Positions 35,301 to 45,309 are shown, numbered from the stretch's first letter. The stretch is DNA of 64,000 nt from Cognaticolwellia beringensis (GCF_002076895.1 NZ_CP020465.1:4464001-4528000); one strand, 5' to 3'. A program made the numbers and translations. Notes: generated by a model not told the origin, from the letters alone.

Positions 35301-35810
35301 ATCTGCATCGATAACAACACCGACACCATTACCTTCTACTTTAATGCCATTAAACACTTGGTCGAAACGAACAACTTGACCACCTAAAGCGGGTTTTAAG
35401 CGGTTAGCATTAAATTGTAATTGGTCATTACTCAAACCTTCAAAAATATCTTGATGGTCGGCAATAAAATTGCGCGCCATATTTTCTGCAGAGTTACCTG
35501 AAGTTTTAATGGCCATCCCCGTCATAGCATCGATTGTTCCAGTCATATCGTTCACTGAAACCTGTGCATTGGGGTTTAACGCTTTAAACTGGTTAATGGC
35601 TTGAGTTTGTGTTGTGCTCAATGCCATTAAATGAGTAAACGCTGTATCTTGTAGCTGATTAAGTGTTGGCACGCCAACAACATCAAAATTTAAGATTTTA
35701 TTTGCTTTCGCACTGTCTGTAATTGCAGCAGCATAAGCGTCGGTGGGTAAAACGGTGAAAGGTGTAGCAAGTGCAAACGCAATAGCGCTAGAGAGTAGTG
35801 TAGTTTTCAT
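32361..35810 (-). CDS. Secreted M36 (fungalysin-like) zinc metallopeptidase with FnIII and PPC-like domains
   Basis: 1149 residues from the ATG at 35810. Signal peptide MKTTLLSSAIAFALATPFTV with cut near DAYA-A; FTP-type propeptide (to about 300); catalytic domain with zinc motif HEGTH at 520-524 and third ligand E544 in NEGQAD. An FnIII domain follows (about 745-850, TPQNIVADIV), and a bacterial pre-peptidase C-terminal domain lies near the end (about 1030-1125). It is probably an exported protease that feeds on proteins. The frame extends 16 codons upstream, but the signal peptide and AAGG site fix the start at 35810. Position 2 of the zinc site is Gly where fungalysins often have Tyr (HEYTH), a variant worth noting. 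Confidence 0.88.
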   Translation of the reverse strand: MKTTLLSSAIAFALATPFTVLPTDAYAAAITDSAKANKILNFDVVGVPTLNQLQDTAFTHLMALSTTQTQAINQFKALNPNAQVSVNDMTGTIDAMTGMAIKTSGNSAENMARNFIADHQDIFEGLSNDQLQFNANRLKPALGGQVVRFDQVFNGIKVEGNGVGVVIDADNNVRGVMGPYQKAFNVASQPELSAEAAVLAASQNLLQFQKDIPAAALDVLTPAFETIATKLGVFKTPMPELRFVQTGEGHSLVWQFYYYSTNPFGVFKYMVDAQSGDVLYREDQVRTAEGDEPTDQYADYFPTFPPITAELQDNCEIIDEDGGLTGKPQDLLRIKLRKFDDSNRVTGVEGVLTGKHALIGSALPTSSPFAQAALGTYYFDRDEASVYGRVDEKDHTTGSKVHFDGISQFIYITNLLEYLDYLHKDGDAVHARGFGSGSFPDQYPNESTPLVGVVHIPNVLDAPQDPSDPEFLNDLLNLDNAFAIPLSQDVAGQEVVVNPTFYGHGNLFNNLAIDFSVPIHEGTHATITPIAGFEGSPEGGALNEGQADLWAYTIGETPDLGTYPVNACKLRDVLREGNVDPDSFEYIRSGQSQLRYSQLGTRGNTFEVHRDGEIYAGAMWDLRELMVEMYPAKDFVRPDPVTGDATQAASLGKETWERIFLGSMYVLGVSAPDTFVKARDAVLIADAMLYPANSVDANSLGRHHALIERVYAARELGKNAQAPLGGVQMISTAVSEFTAGQAAPATPQNIVADIVNQDSINVTWDSVDNVIGYQVLKRKGGSPARLFAGVPGREYIDGDLSSNGYTHVEFVTEPSYLDKGQGFGRGAGQGIEAFDYQYVVRAIKTNASGQVGFSDLSGTAKTKLKAKNVTKDVQARISNVTFSLSEFAFDNTLTNNGAKTLFGPINFDIVSISSPNVTVNNADNAGSGQRGDRARFIYNDAVAPGMDSSARNLSFANPLAEMFTFKAKVFAKIEGQSRAANGSQVSNDTSEAAEREVVYHAISEHKGLVAIGTTDVLVADGVDYVDVNFTALNSATSAVATLSADTDVGGAYPDLDFSMLDSEGNVLATSGNLGASEQVGSTVVGGETYTLRVKGYANGPTQFTIVLDQMVTDAADAGTDTSSDSSLEDSGVELVEFMVNPVNGTIIKL

Positions 35811-35979
35811 CTTAATAACCTTTATATTTTTTGCCGCTATAAACGAGAAAATATTCAAACGTTCATGGCCGCTTTATGGGTAAGAAAGTAATTCACCTCT
35901 CCACAGTGCCCACTTTTTCAACAAAGGTTAATCGGGTGTTCCCCTCACTCAAGCTAGGTAAAAACCCCTAGTGCTAGTT

Positions 35980-35999
35980 ATACCAAATTGATTAATTAA
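35980..35999 (+). repeat. 20-base dispersed repeat, copy 1
   Basis: ATACCAAATTGATTAATTAA. A copy with one difference lies on the other strand at 51903-51922. It sits upstream of the peptidase gene in a gene-free stretch (35811-36118). Confidence 0.45.
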
Positions 36000-36118
36000 A
36001 TTGATATTACTCAAAGTTTAATCATACAGGTATCTTGCCATTAACATCTTCATGGTAAGCTTTAGGATGCATAAAAGGGCCTAAAAATAAAGCCCCTAAA
36101 TCGCTGTAACCTAGGTAG

Positions 36119-36265
36119 CTATTGGTAACTTGACCAAATATTATGGTTATAGTGATCAAATAAGTTGTCACTACCTGTCATGATAAATAATAAAAATGGC
36201 GCAAATAACGTCGATAAAATTGCTATTACGCTCATCAATCGAAATAGGTGAAATTTTGCTTTCAT
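36119..36265 (-). CDS. Small membrane protein, 48 residues
   Basis: ATG at 36265 with an excellent GAAGGAG ribosome site seven bases upstream. The protein starts MKAKFHLFRLMSVIAILSTL, continues FAPFLLFIMTGSDNLFDHYN and ends HNIWSSYQ. One membrane helix (about 9-29) is followed by a short polar, aromatic tail. It lies just upstream of the peptidase gene on the same strand, about 300 bases away, and after the bestrophin gene. No known family recognised. The ribosome site and amphipathic layout make it more than a chance frame. Confidence 0.6.
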   Translation of the reverse strand: MKAKFHLFRLMSVIAILSTLFAPFLLFIMTGSDNLFDHYNHNIWSSYQ

Positions 36266-36317
36266 TTTTTACTCCTTCAATAGTGTTTTATAAGCCAAAT
36301 TATCAAGCAAAAATCTG

Positions 36318-37244
36318 TTAAATAAGCCGATTTTTTACCGGTTGAATAGCCGCTGGTAACTCTATTACACCTAAAATCTCTAACAAATTAATTTCAATAC
36401 CACGAGATATTGCACTCAACGGCAAGTCGTTAGCGGAAAGGCCAAAGGGCTCTTCGAGTTCTTCACTTAACGCATCTAAACCAAAAAATGTGTAGGCGAT
36501 TATGGCGCAAAATAACGGTGTGATCAGCCCCATTGAGCCAACAATACCAAACGGCAATATTAAACAATAAAGGTAGGCGGTACGTTGCACCAATAGCATA
36601 TAAGCAAACGGCAGCGGCGTACTTTGAATGCGCTCACAGCCCGCTTGCACAGTAGCCATTGAAGTAATATTATCGTCGATAGATTGGATTAAAAAGTCAG
36701 ATAATAAATTTTTATGTCGACAAGTACCGAGCTTTTTCCCCATTAAGCGTAACAGTGCGTCAGGTAAATTCTGTGATTTACGCAGCGCTGCTATATCTTC
36801 AGGATTAAGATATTTCTCAATATCACTCCATGGATCTGATTGTCGTAATTGATGTCTTAAGGCATGGCTAAAAGCGATCGTCAGATAAATCATCCGTTGC
36901 TGTAATTCAGCACCACCTTTGGCACTTTCATCTACATAAGACGTCACTTGACGGGATAAACTGCGCGCGTCAATGACCAGTTGCCCCCATTGCTTGCGTG
37001 CTTCCCACCAGCGCTCATAACTGGCATTGTTTCTAAAACCCAGAAATAACGATAAGGCCACACCTAATAGCGCTAATGGTGATAAGGTAAAAGTTGGAAA
37101 TATAACAGGATAGTAGTATTGTGCAGCAGCAACCGCAGTACCTAACAGGGTAAAAAAGGCGATTTGCCCAAATATAAGTGTCACAACTGAGCCACGTAAA
37201 ATAAACAACAGTTTAAACGCATTAGGTTTATCTCGAACAATCAT
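36318..37244 (-). CDS. Bestrophin-family membrane protein
   Basis: 308 residues. The start RDKPNAFKLLFILRGSVVTL and the segment LGVALSLFLGFRNNASYERWWEARKQWG are the bacterial bestrophin (YneE/UPF0187) signature; four main membrane helices. Bestrophins are anion channels in animals, while bacterial homologues have been shown to conduct cations. GAGG stands before the ATG. It is a single gene after gshA, separated by two hairpins. Confidence 0.9.
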   Translation of the reverse strand: MIVRDKPNAFKLLFILRGSVVTLIFGQIAFFTLLGTAVAAAQYYYPVIFPTFTLSPLALLGVALSLFLGFRNNASYERWWEARKQWGQLVIDARSLSRQVTSYVDESAKGGAELQQRMIYLTIAFSHALRHQLRQSDPWSDIEKYLNPEDIAALRKSQNLPDALLRLMGKKLGTCRHKNLLSDFLIQSIDDNITSMATVQAGCERIQSTPLPFAYMLLVQRTAYLYCLILPFGIVGSMGLITPLFCAIIAYTFFGLDALSEELEEPFGLSANDLPLSAISRGIEINLLEILGVIELPAAIQPVKNRLI

Positions 37245-37289
37245 TATTGCCTCGACTTAATATTATGTTTATTAGGTGTAGATCAAACG

Positions 37290-37372
37290 GCTCAGTGTTT
37301 ACTGAGCAATCAATCCATTAAGCAGAATAGTATGATGAACAACAACGAAAGAGTACCCGTCGTTGTTAGTTC
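37290..37372. terminator. Two hairpins between gshA and the bestrophin gene
   Basis: GCTCAGT-GTTT-ACTGAGC (37290-37307) is a perfect 7-bp stem. Nearer gshA, AACAACG (37341-37347) pairs with CGTTGTT (37361-37367), and the stem extends outward through TGAAC/GTTCA with one bulge. Neither has a long U run; they may end gshA mRNA or protect its 3' end. Confidence 0.55.
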
Positions 37373-37381
37373 AGGGGGCTA

Positions 37382-38974
37382 TCAGGCACTTTGCCGAGCA
37401 ATAAATTGCTCGAATGAAATATCATCACTTGCTTCAAGTAATTGCTGCTGTTTTATTGACTTAATCGTCTCACGCTTCAACTGTGCTTCCATCGCGCTAG
37501 CTAGGCCACGTTTACTGAAATAAGCTTGATGTTGCTTTGCTTGTGCAAGCATCGAATCGATAAATTCATCGCCGTTATCACCAGAGACCATCATAATAGC
37601 TGACGGTGTTAGTTCGCTATTCTCTATCTTAGCCAATTGCTCGATCAGTGCTTGGCTGTGCATTGAGTTTTTATCGCTTATGGCATCATTAGACTGCTCA
37701 AAATGTGCATTATCGAGTAAATCAGCTATTGGCTGAAGCTCTGTCAGTAACGCGTTCGCGGCCTTTTTAAATGCAACAGGTTGGCCGTTTTGTGTAAGCA
37801 TTAACTTAGGATTTCGCCCTTCTCGCACGACACGTTGCTGGTTCGCTTTAATTTCTTCAGATTCCTCAGCGCTCAATTCAGCACTTTCAGACAAAAGACA
37901 ATACAACAAAAACACATCAAGAAATCGGATCTGTTGGGCATCAATACCCACCGGCAAAAACGGATTAATATCGAGAATACGTACTTCAATGTATTCAACG
38001 CCCCGTTCTTTAAGCGCAACTATCGGTTTTTCGCCCGACTGTGTCACACGCTTAGGGCGAATTTCGCTATAATATTCATTTTCAATTTGCAGCACATTGC
38101 TATTAATCTGACGATAGCTGCCGTTTACATTAATACCAATTTTTTCATAATCAGAGTAACCCTGCGCGATGGCCTTGGTAACATCGTCGACATAATGGTC
38201 TAGATTGATATAGCTAATATTTAAGTTTGCTTGCGCTTCGCTTTGGTAGCCTAGATCACTCATTCGAAGCGAAGTAGCAAACGGTAAGCCAAGAGTGTTT
38301 TTGCTGAATTTATCTAACTTATCGGTCTTTTCATCCGCCATAAAGCTATTATCTAAAGTCGGCGAGGCGCCAAATAAATAGACTAATAACCAAGAATGCC
38401 GGCGAAAATTACGGATCAAGTCAAAATAGCGCTGCGATGTAAAGGCTTGTATATCACCTTGTTCTCCCCAAACTTGCTGGCAATAAGGCCAAAAATCATC
38501 AGGCATTGAAAAGTTATAATGTATGCCCGCTATCGATTGCATTGTCCGACCATAGCGATACGCTAAGCCTTGGCGATAAACATGCTTCATTTGACCGATG
38601 TTAGAACTACCATATTGGGCAATGGGTATACTCGCTTCTCCTACCAGTCGGCATGGCATACTGGCAGGCCAAAGGTATTCATCCGGCATGTGGCGCAAGG
38701 TAAAATGATGCAAATCACTCAAGTAGTCGATAGTGTCATCAACTTGCTGAAACACAGGAGTGATAAATTCCAACAAAGCTTCAGAGTAATCTGTAGTAAT
38801 GCTATTGTGCGTTAGCGTGGACCCAAGAGCCTCTGGGTGGCCGGTTTGTGCTATCGTAGCTTTTGATGTAACTCTTAGGCCTTCTTTTTCAATTCCCCGT
38901 TGAATTTGGCTTAAAAATGCTAAGCCACTTGGTGATTTGAGGTGTTGCAAACGAGTTTGGAATAAATCGGACAA
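37382..38974 (-). CDS. gshA: Glutamate-cysteine ligase
   Basis: 530 residues, proteobacterial class I GshA. Signatures are RGIEKEGLRV near residue 28, TTDYSEALLEFITP, and the EIRPKR and EVRILDINPF segments further on. It makes gamma-glutamylcysteine, the first step of glutathione synthesis, which fits the neighbouring glutathione-dependent formaldehyde genes. The start is TTG, preceded by AAGGAAA at normal spacing. The E. coli gshA gene also starts with TTG, which supports this choice. Confidence 0.95.
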   Translation of the reverse strand: MSDLFQTRLQHLKSPSGLAFLSQIQRGIEKEGLRVTSKATIAQTGHPEALGSTLTHNSITTDYSEALLEFITPVFQQVDDTIDYLSDLHHFTLRHMPDEYLWPASMPCRLVGEASIPIAQYGSSNIGQMKHVYRQGLAYRYGRTMQSIAGIHYNFSMPDDFWPYCQQVWGEQGDIQAFTSQRYFDLIRNFRRHSWLLVYLFGASPTLDNSFMADEKTDKLDKFSKNTLGLPFATSLRMSDLGYQSEAQANLNISYINLDHYVDDVTKAIAQGYSDYEKIGINVNGSYRQINSNVLQIENEYYSEIRPKRVTQSGEKPIVALKERGVEYIEVRILDINPFLPVGIDAQQIRFLDVFLLYCLLSESAELSAEESEEIKANQQRVVREGRNPKLMLTQNGQPVAFKKAANALLTELQPIADLLDNAHFEQSNDAISDKNSMHSQALIEQLAKIENSELTPSAIMMVSGDNGDEFIDSMLAQAKQHQAYFSKRGLASAMEAQLKRETIKSIKQQQLLEASDDISFEQFIARQSA

Positions 38975-39000
38975 GAAGGTTTTCCTTTAAAATAAATCAA

Positions 39001-39035
39001 TCTAATACAGTTGAGTCTAATACAGTTGAATCTAA
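39001..39035. repeat. Short tandem repeat, 15-base unit
   Basis: TCTAATACAGTTGAG, TCTAATACAGTTGAA and a partial third unit, in the gap between gshA and fghA. Possibly a slippage product; no known role. Confidence 0.6.
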
Positions 39036-39037
39036 CG

Positions 39038-39877
39038 TTATTTATTTAAGTGCTGAGCATGGAAGCGCAAATGTTCTTCAATAAATGATGAGATAAAATA
39101 GTAACTGTGATCATAGCCATCGTGAATAGCCAATTCTAACGGGTAACCATTAACTTTTGCTGCCGCTTCTAAAGCTTCAGGCTTTAGCTGCTCAGCAAGG
39201 AAATCATCCGCGCCACCTTGATCAACTTTAGCGGGAATAAACTGACTGGCTTTGCGCATCAATTCACTGGCATCATGGTTGCGCCAAGTTGCTTTATCTT
39301 TACCTAAGTAAGCGGTAAAAGCTTTTTTGCCCCAAGGCGCTTTTACGGGATTACAAATCGGACTAAACGCCGACATTGAGCTATAACGTTCAGGGTTTAA
39401 CATGGCAATAGTTAATGCGCCGTGTCCGCCCATTGAATGGCCACTAATAGCACGTTCATTGGATACCGGAAATGAGGCTTCAATAATGGCAGGTAACTCA
39501 TTAACTACGTAGTCGTACATCTGGTAATGACGATTCCAAGGTGCTTGGGTTGCATTAACATAAAAGCCCGCGCCCATCCCCAAATCATAACCTTCATCAT
39601 TGGCAACACCTTCACCACGTGGGCTAGTATCTGGCGCCACAATCGCGATACCTAACTCGGCAGCTATGCGCTGTGCACCGGCTTTTTGCATAAAGTTTTC
39701 ATCGGTACAGGTTAAGCCCGAAAGCCAATACAACACCGGTACTTTTTCGCCATTAGAGATTTGCGGAGGCAAGTAAATAGCAAAGCGCATCGCGCAATTT
39801 AATGTTTTCGATTGATGACTATATTGCTTCTGCCAACCACCAAAGCTTTTGTTTACACTGATATTTTCTATTGTCAT
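39038..39877 (-). CDS. fghA: S-formylglutathione hydrolase
   Basis: 279-residue esterase D fold. Nucleophile S148 in GHSMGG, oxyanion part [11 protein letters not shown], and a C-terminal GYDHSYYFI segment with the catalytic histidine. It splits S-formylglutathione to formate and glutathione after AdhC. GAGG precedes the ATG. A perfect 30-base palindrome lies between it and adhC. Confidence 0.94.
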   Translation of the reverse strand: MTIENISVNKSFGGWQKQYSHQSKTLNCAMRFAIYLPPQISNGEKVPVLYWLSGLTCTDENFMQKAGAQRIAAELGIAIVAPDTSPRGEGVANDEGYDLGMGAGFYVNATQAPWNRHYQMYDYVVNELPAIIEASFPVSNERAISGHSMGGHGALTIAMLNPERYSSMSAFSPICNPVKAPWGKKAFTAYLGKDKATWRNHDASELMRKASQFIPAKVDQGGADDFLAEQLKPEALEAAAKVNGYPLELAIHDGYDHSYYFISSFIEEHLRFHAQHLNK

Positions 39878-39896
39878 GGTAAAACCTCAAAATGAT

Positions 39897-39926
39897 AGAA
39901 CAAGCTCTCTTAAGAGAGCTTGTTCT
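39897..39926. other. 30-base perfect palindrome between adhC and fghA
   Basis: The half is AGAACAAGCTCTCTT. In RNA it is a long stem 20 bases before the fghA start. There is no U run, so it may set the ratio of the two enzymes by processing or partial termination rather than end the message. Confidence 0.6.
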
Positions 39927-39963
39927 TATTGAACTCAACGCATCTTATTGATCAAAATAACGT

Positions 39964-41109
<1,146 letters not shown>

Positions 41110-41222
41110 TTAATTGTTGATATTTTAATAGTTTCGCACAAAGACTAACTTCGACTATGAAGCCAGTCTACTCTTCTTACTTAATGATGATAATACACCT
41201 AACATGTAATTCACCTTTACTA

Positions 41223-41255
41223 ATAGGTAACAATAAAGCAATATTATTACCTATA
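41223..41255. promoter_or_regulatory. Inverted repeat with ATTATTACCTATA word upstream of adhC
   Basis: ATAGGTAA (41223-41230) and TTACCTAT (41247-41254) form an 8-bp inverted repeat about 130-160 bases before adhC. The word ATTATTACCTATA (41243-41255) recurs exactly just before the LysR gene (42060-42072, other strand) and at 46558-46570. Possible LysR site. Confidence 0.4.
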
Positions 41256-41314
41256 ACACTTACTTACGCTTATTTACACGCTTAGTAACTAACGGGTAAA
41301 CAAATTAGATGGTT

Positions 41315-41641
41315 TTAATGACTATGACCTTGAGAAAGACTAATCATTGCAATGCCAATAGCGACGAATGCCATGCCAAACCATGTCGTTAAGTCTAGAT
41401 GCTGACGGTAAATAACGGTAGATAATAATGTCACCGTGATAATCGCTAACCCTGCCCATAACGCATGCACAATACCAATGGGCATCCCTTTCATTGCTTG
41501 CCCTAAAAACATAAAAGCCGCTAAGTGCCCCAATAATACTAGCGCACTGGCACCTGGCTTCGTAAAACCATCGGTTGCTTTTAAGGCTACATGAGACATT
41601 GCCTCAGCAATAACCCCTAACAAAAGAAATATCCAACTCAT
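41315..41641 (-). CDS. Small multidrug resistance (SMR/EmrE-like) transporter
   Basis: 108 residues, four membrane helices. The membrane glutamate of the family is E13 in LGVIAEAMSHVALKATDGFT, and the GLAIITVTLLS segment is typical. The K-TDGFT pattern is nearer EmrE than the guanidine exporters. AGAGGA precedes the ATG. It lies between adhC and the divergent LysR gene, an arrangement that suggests export linked to aldehyde or drug stress. Substrate unknown. Confidence 0.9.
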   Translation of the reverse strand: MSWIFLLLGVIAEAMSHVALKATDGFTKPGASALVLLGHLAAFMFLGQAMKGMPIGIVHALWAGLAIITVTLLSTVIYRQHLDLTTWFGMAFVAIGIAMISLSQGHSH

Positions 41642-42073
41642 TGCTACGTCCTCTTAAATTTCATGTACTGCAATAGCAATACGTTTAAATTATTTAACTT
41701 TGCTTATACTTACTACCAATTGTAATAAATAATCGTTTATTCTTAGGCGTACTAACTTCAACACCTTTATTTCGCGAATAACTTACATCCATCTATGAAT
41801 ATTGACGCTAAGGCATGAGTAATTCCTTTAACGTAATGTAGGTGTTTCTGTTTAGCCAACAACAATAAACATGTGATCCTAAATAGGTAGACTCACTTAT
41901 CATTAAACGCTTACTCAATACAGATTAGTTTTACTTCTGCTTATGTCTTAAGTAGAGTTCACCTTTGCTTAAGTAAATCACGGTAATTTGTTTTGATGCG
42001 GCTATTATATTTATTTCCTAGAAGATGATAATATGCTAATTTGTAAAATCACTTGTACATATAGGTAATAATC
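41642..42073. promoter_or_regulatory. Divergent region between SMR and LysR genes
   Basis: About 430 bases with no gene. The word CTTAAGTA occurs twice in direct orientation at 41947-41954 and 41968-41975, 21 bases apart (two helical turns), and the ATTATTACCTATA word (reverse) ends one base before the LysR start. Both could be regulator sites. Confidence 0.35.
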
Positions 42074-42940
42074 ATGCAATGGGAAGGTATTAGCGAATTT
42101 GTTTATGTCGCCGAGAATGAAAGCTTTACCTTGGCTTCAAAGAAAATGGAGATATCGACCGCGCAAGTTAGCCGCCAAATCAGTGCTTTAGAAAAGCGGC
42201 TTAATATCAAATTATTTTATCGTACTACGCGCAAAGTTTCGTTAACGGAAGAAGGACGGGTTTTTTATCAACATTGTCGTAGTGTGCTCGATGGCTTAGA
42301 TGCTGCTGAGCGAGCCATAACTAATTTACAGTCCAAGCCGCAAGGTAAAATTAAATTAACCGCTCCGGTAACCTATGGCGAGCAGCGCATATTGCCCTTG
42401 GTGAATAACTTCATAAAGCGCCATAGCGATGTTGAAGTGTCGGCTTATTTAAGCAACCGACAGATCGACTTATCAGAAGATGGTTATGATTTAGCTATCC
42501 GTCTGGGCAAGTTAAGTGACTCGTCAATGATGGCAAAAAAATTAGGCACACGCAGCAACTACCTTTGCGCTTCTCCTCGTTATCTCGACACTCATGGCAT
42601 ACCCCACTCGATATCAGAGTTAAGTAAACACAGCTGTTTATTAGGCACACCTGATTATTGGCACTTTAGCGAATTAGGCAAAGAAAGAAGTGTCCGTGTA
42701 AAAGGACGGCTACGCTATAACAATGGCCATTGTTTAACCGATGCGGCTTTAAAAGGCTTAGGTATAGTACAATTACCCGATTATTACGTTCAGCAATATT
42801 TGAAAAGTGGCGACTTGGTGTCTTTATTAGACAATTACCGTGCTCCTGATGAAGGCATATGGGCGGTTTATCCACAAAATCGTCATTTATCACCGAGAAT
42901 TAGATTACTGGTAGATTACTTGGCTGAGCAGCTGCTTTGA
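42074..42940 (+). CDS. LysR-family transcriptional regulator
   Basis: 288 residues. N-terminal HTH (MQWEGISEFVYVAENESFTL then STAQVSRQISALEKRL) and a periplasmic-binding-like effector domain (about 90-288). It belongs to the large group of LysR proteins that control nearby detoxification or transport genes. Divergent from the SMR/adhC side and upstream of a VOC protein gene. AGGT stands before the ATG. Direct target not known. Confidence 0.92.
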   Translation: MQWEGISEFVYVAENESFTLASKKMEISTAQVSRQISALEKRLNIKLFYRTTRKVSLTEEGRVFYQHCRSVLDGLDAAERAITNLQSKPQGKIKLTAPVTYGEQRILPLVNNFIKRHSDVEVSAYLSNRQIDLSEDGYDLAIRLGKLSDSSMMAKKLGTRSNYLCASPRYLDTHGIPHSISELSKHSCLLGTPDYWHFSELGKERSVRVKGRLRYNNGHCLTDAALKGLGIVQLPDYYVQQYLKSGDLVSLLDNYRAPDEGIWAVYPQNRHLSPRIRLLVDYLAEQLL

Positions 42941-43402
42941 TGTTATTTATTTCGTGACAGCACAATTAACTGAGTCAGTCATTTTCAAGGCACAGCTTCA
43001 TCTGTAACATCAAGAACATCAAGAACATCAAGAACATCAAGACGAGATAATTTTAAAGCAGTTTAGCGATAGACTATTACTATAAATAGTCAAACATATT
43101 CACCTGTAACTTTACGTGTGGACACCACAATCGGCAACTTAGCTCCGCCACGTTTGTATCCATTAGCTAAGGCTTATCCACGTCTATCTGCGGATGAACA
43201 GCCAAATACTACCGCCCTAGCTAACCATACATACAACTATTACAGTACAGTAAAAGTGATTTTACATTTGATGGGATTATAACTTGTAAGAAAAGATATA
43301 TCATACCTCCATCGAAACGAACCGTAGCCATTTAAAGAAAATCTATGCGCTATATTCGATCAGAAAATAATTCACTTTTACTTTTATAAACGGAGAAATA
43401 AA
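42941..43402. other. Gap with a 9-base tandem repeat and a doubtful frame
   Basis: About 460 bases. Bases 43008-43042 are four units of CATCAAGAA. A GTG-started frame at 43118-43282 would encode 54 residues (VDTTIGNLAPPRLYPLAKAY...), with no ribosome site and no recognised family, so it is not called as a gene. CGGAGAAA before 43403 is the ribosome site of the VOC gene. Confidence 0.45.
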
Positions 43403-43786
43403 ATGAGCGTATTTACTCATGTAACAGTTGGCACTAACGATTTAAACAAGGCTCGCGCCTTCTATGATAACGTTTTAAGCACACTTGGCCTTAAACGTAT
43501 TGCCGATTTAGATGAAAACGGTTCAATCTGGGGCGTAGACGCACCTTCATTCTTTGTACTTAAGCCAGCGAATGGCCAACCAGCAAGTGTTGGTAACGGT
43601 GTTACCGTTAGCTTTGAAGCGCCTAACCGTGCGGCTATCGACGCCTTTCACGCAGCAGCTTTAGCGGCTGGTTGTCCTGATGAAGGCGCACCGGGTACTC
43701 GCGATTGGGCTCCTCACGCCTATGCAGCTTACACACGTGATTTAGACGGTAACAAACTTGCTGTTTATTGCTTTAAAGCGGCGTAA
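43403..43786 (+). CDS. VOC (glyoxalase/bleomycin resistance) family protein, copy 1
   Basis: 127 residues with the VOC repeat pattern: THVTVGTNDLNKARAFYDNVL, later AAGCPDEGAPGTRDW and the end YTRDLDGNKLAVYCFKAA. A metal-binding isomerase/dioxygenase-like fold with no known substrate. A near-identical copy is at 47238-47621. The DNA of the two shows identical blocks broken by a diverged block, as expected after gene conversion. GGAG precedes the ATG. Confidence 0.9.
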   Translation: MSVFTHVTVGTNDLNKARAFYDNVLSTLGLKRIADLDENGSIWGVDAPSFFVLKPANGQPASVGNGVTVSFEAPNRAAIDAFHAAALAAGCPDEGAPGTRDWAPHAYAAYTRDLDGNKLAVYCFKAA

Positions 43787-43921
43787 TTTATAATTCTAGA
43801 TCCAGTTGATCTTACATTATAATGACAACGGTCTGTTAGCCAATTTGGCTTTCAGGCCGTTTTCTCATGAATAAGTTATAGACTATAGGTTTTTTGAAAT
43901 TATTATTTTTAGGACAACATT

Positions 43922-45226
43922 ATGAGTATTACCACACCAAAAATTATTATCATTGGCGGTGGTGCTGGCGGATTAGAGCTAGCTACCCAATTAGGCCACA
44001 AGCTCGGTAAAAAAAAGCATGCCGATATTCTACTGATTGATAAAAATCGCACCCATATTTGGAAACCGTTACTGCACGAAGTAGCGACCGGATCTATTGA
44101 CCCCGATTTAGATGGTGTTGTCTACTCTGCTCATTCTGCTAAGCATCATTACCGTTTTCAACTGGGTACATTTTGTAATATTAACCAAAGTAATAAAACC
44201 ATTACCCTCGCGCCACTTTATGACGAGTTAGGCCACACTATTTTACCCGAGCGCAGTATAACTTATGATCATCTGGTTATTGCTGTAGGCAGCGTAAGTA
44301 ACGACTTTAATACCCCAGGTATAAAAGAGCACTGCTACTTTTTAGATTCAAATCAACAAGCTGAGCGTTTTCAGCACTCATTACTAGACAGCTTTACTCG
44401 CCTTCACCAAGACGATAATCAACAACAATCGCTCAATATTGCTATTGTTGGCGGCGGTGCCACGGGTGTAGAGCTTTCAGCTGAGCTCTATCATGTCTCT
44501 GAGTTGTTAAAGTTATACGGCTTAACGAATATGTCATCTAAGCGTTTACATATTCATTTAATTGAAGCCGGCCCCCGTATTTTACCCGCCTTACCTGAAC
44601 GCATTGCGACCAGTGCAAAACGCGAGCTATTAAAATTAGGCGTTAATGTACGTGAACATACACAAGTAAAAGAGGCTACCGAGCAAGGCTTTATTACCCA
44701 AAAAGACGAAATGATTAATGCGGATATTATGTTATGGGCTGCGGGTATAAAAGCACCTGACTTTATCAAAGACTTAGGTATTTTTGAGCTCACTCGCAGT
44801 AATCATATACAAGTAAATCAATTTTTACAAAGCACGGTTGATGACAATATTTTTGTTTTAGGTGATTGCTGCGCCTTTACCCAACCAGATGGAAAACAAG
44901 TACCGCCGCGCGCGCAATCGGCGCATCAAATGGCGCAATGTATTGAAAAAAACTTGCTTGCGACGTTAAAAAACCACCCTCTTTGTGCCTTTGAATATAA
45001 CGACCATGGCTCACTAGTTAACCTGTCGCGCTATGGCACCGTGGGGAATTTAATGGGCAACCTGACCAGCAATAGCTTTTTTATTGAAGGTAAAATTGCT
45101 CGCTTTATGTATCTTTCATTATATCGCATGCATCAGCGCGCTATTCACGGCAGTGCTAAAACCATTGCTTTGTGGATCAGCGAAAAAATACTGCGCGTCG
45201 TGCGTCCAAAAATGAAGTTACATTAA
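43922..45226 (+). CDS. ndh: Type II NADH dehydrogenase
   Basis: 434 residues. FAD-binding start IIIGGGAGGLELATQLG, then the NDH-2 segment HIWKPLLHEVATGSIDP, the second dinucleotide fold IVGGGATGVELSAELY, and VLGDCCAF near 320. It carries electrons from NADH to quinone without pumping protons and is held on the membrane by its C-terminal helix (about 390-420). AGGA precedes the ATG. Single gene, followed by a strong hairpin. Confidence 0.92.
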   Translation: MSITTPKIIIIGGGAGGLELATQLGHKLGKKKHADILLIDKNRTHIWKPLLHEVATGSIDPDLDGVVYSAHSAKHHYRFQLGTFCNINQSNKTITLAPLYDELGHTILPERSITYDHLVIAVGSVSNDFNTPGIKEHCYFLDSNQQAERFQHSLLDSFTRLHQDDNQQQSLNIAIVGGGATGVELSAELYHVSELLKLYGLTNMSSKRLHIHLIEAGPRILPALPERIATSAKRELLKLGVNVREHTQVKEATEQGFITQKDEMINADIMLWAAGIKAPDFIKDLGIFELTRSNHIQVNQFLQSTVDDNIFVLGDCCAFTQPDGKQVPPRAQSAHQMAQCIEKNLLATLKNHPLCAFEYNDHGSLVNLSRYGTVGNLMGNLTSNSFFIEGKIARFMYLSLYRMHQRAIHGSAKTIALWISEKILRVVRPKMKLH

Positions 45227-45278
45227 GGTTAGTTTAAAATCCCCTAAACATTAGCTTAATCTGAAGCAGTCTCTAAAC

Positions 45279-45309
45279 AACGCCGTGGTAATTTGATTAC
45301 CGCGGCGTT
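45279..45309 (+). terminator. Hairpin after ndh
   Basis: Arms AACGCCGTGGTAAT and ATTACCGCGGCGTT, 14 pairs with one G-U, loop TTG. Very stable but without a U run. It lies about 50 bases after the ndh stop. Confidence 0.6.

Noticed and set aside
41642..42073. Guanidine riboswitch upstream of the SMR gene
   Set aside because: No ACGA/ACGR loop pairs or other recognisable guanidine riboswitch structure was seen, and the transporter is nearer EmrE than the guanidine exporters.
43008..43042. CATCAAGAA tandem units as a CRISPR-like array
   Set aside because: Four direct 9-base units with no spacers; simple tandem repeat.
43118..43282. GTG-started 54-codon frame in the gap before VOC copy 1
   Set aside because: Composition is protein-like but it lacks a ribosome site and any recognised family; mentioned only in the gap entry.
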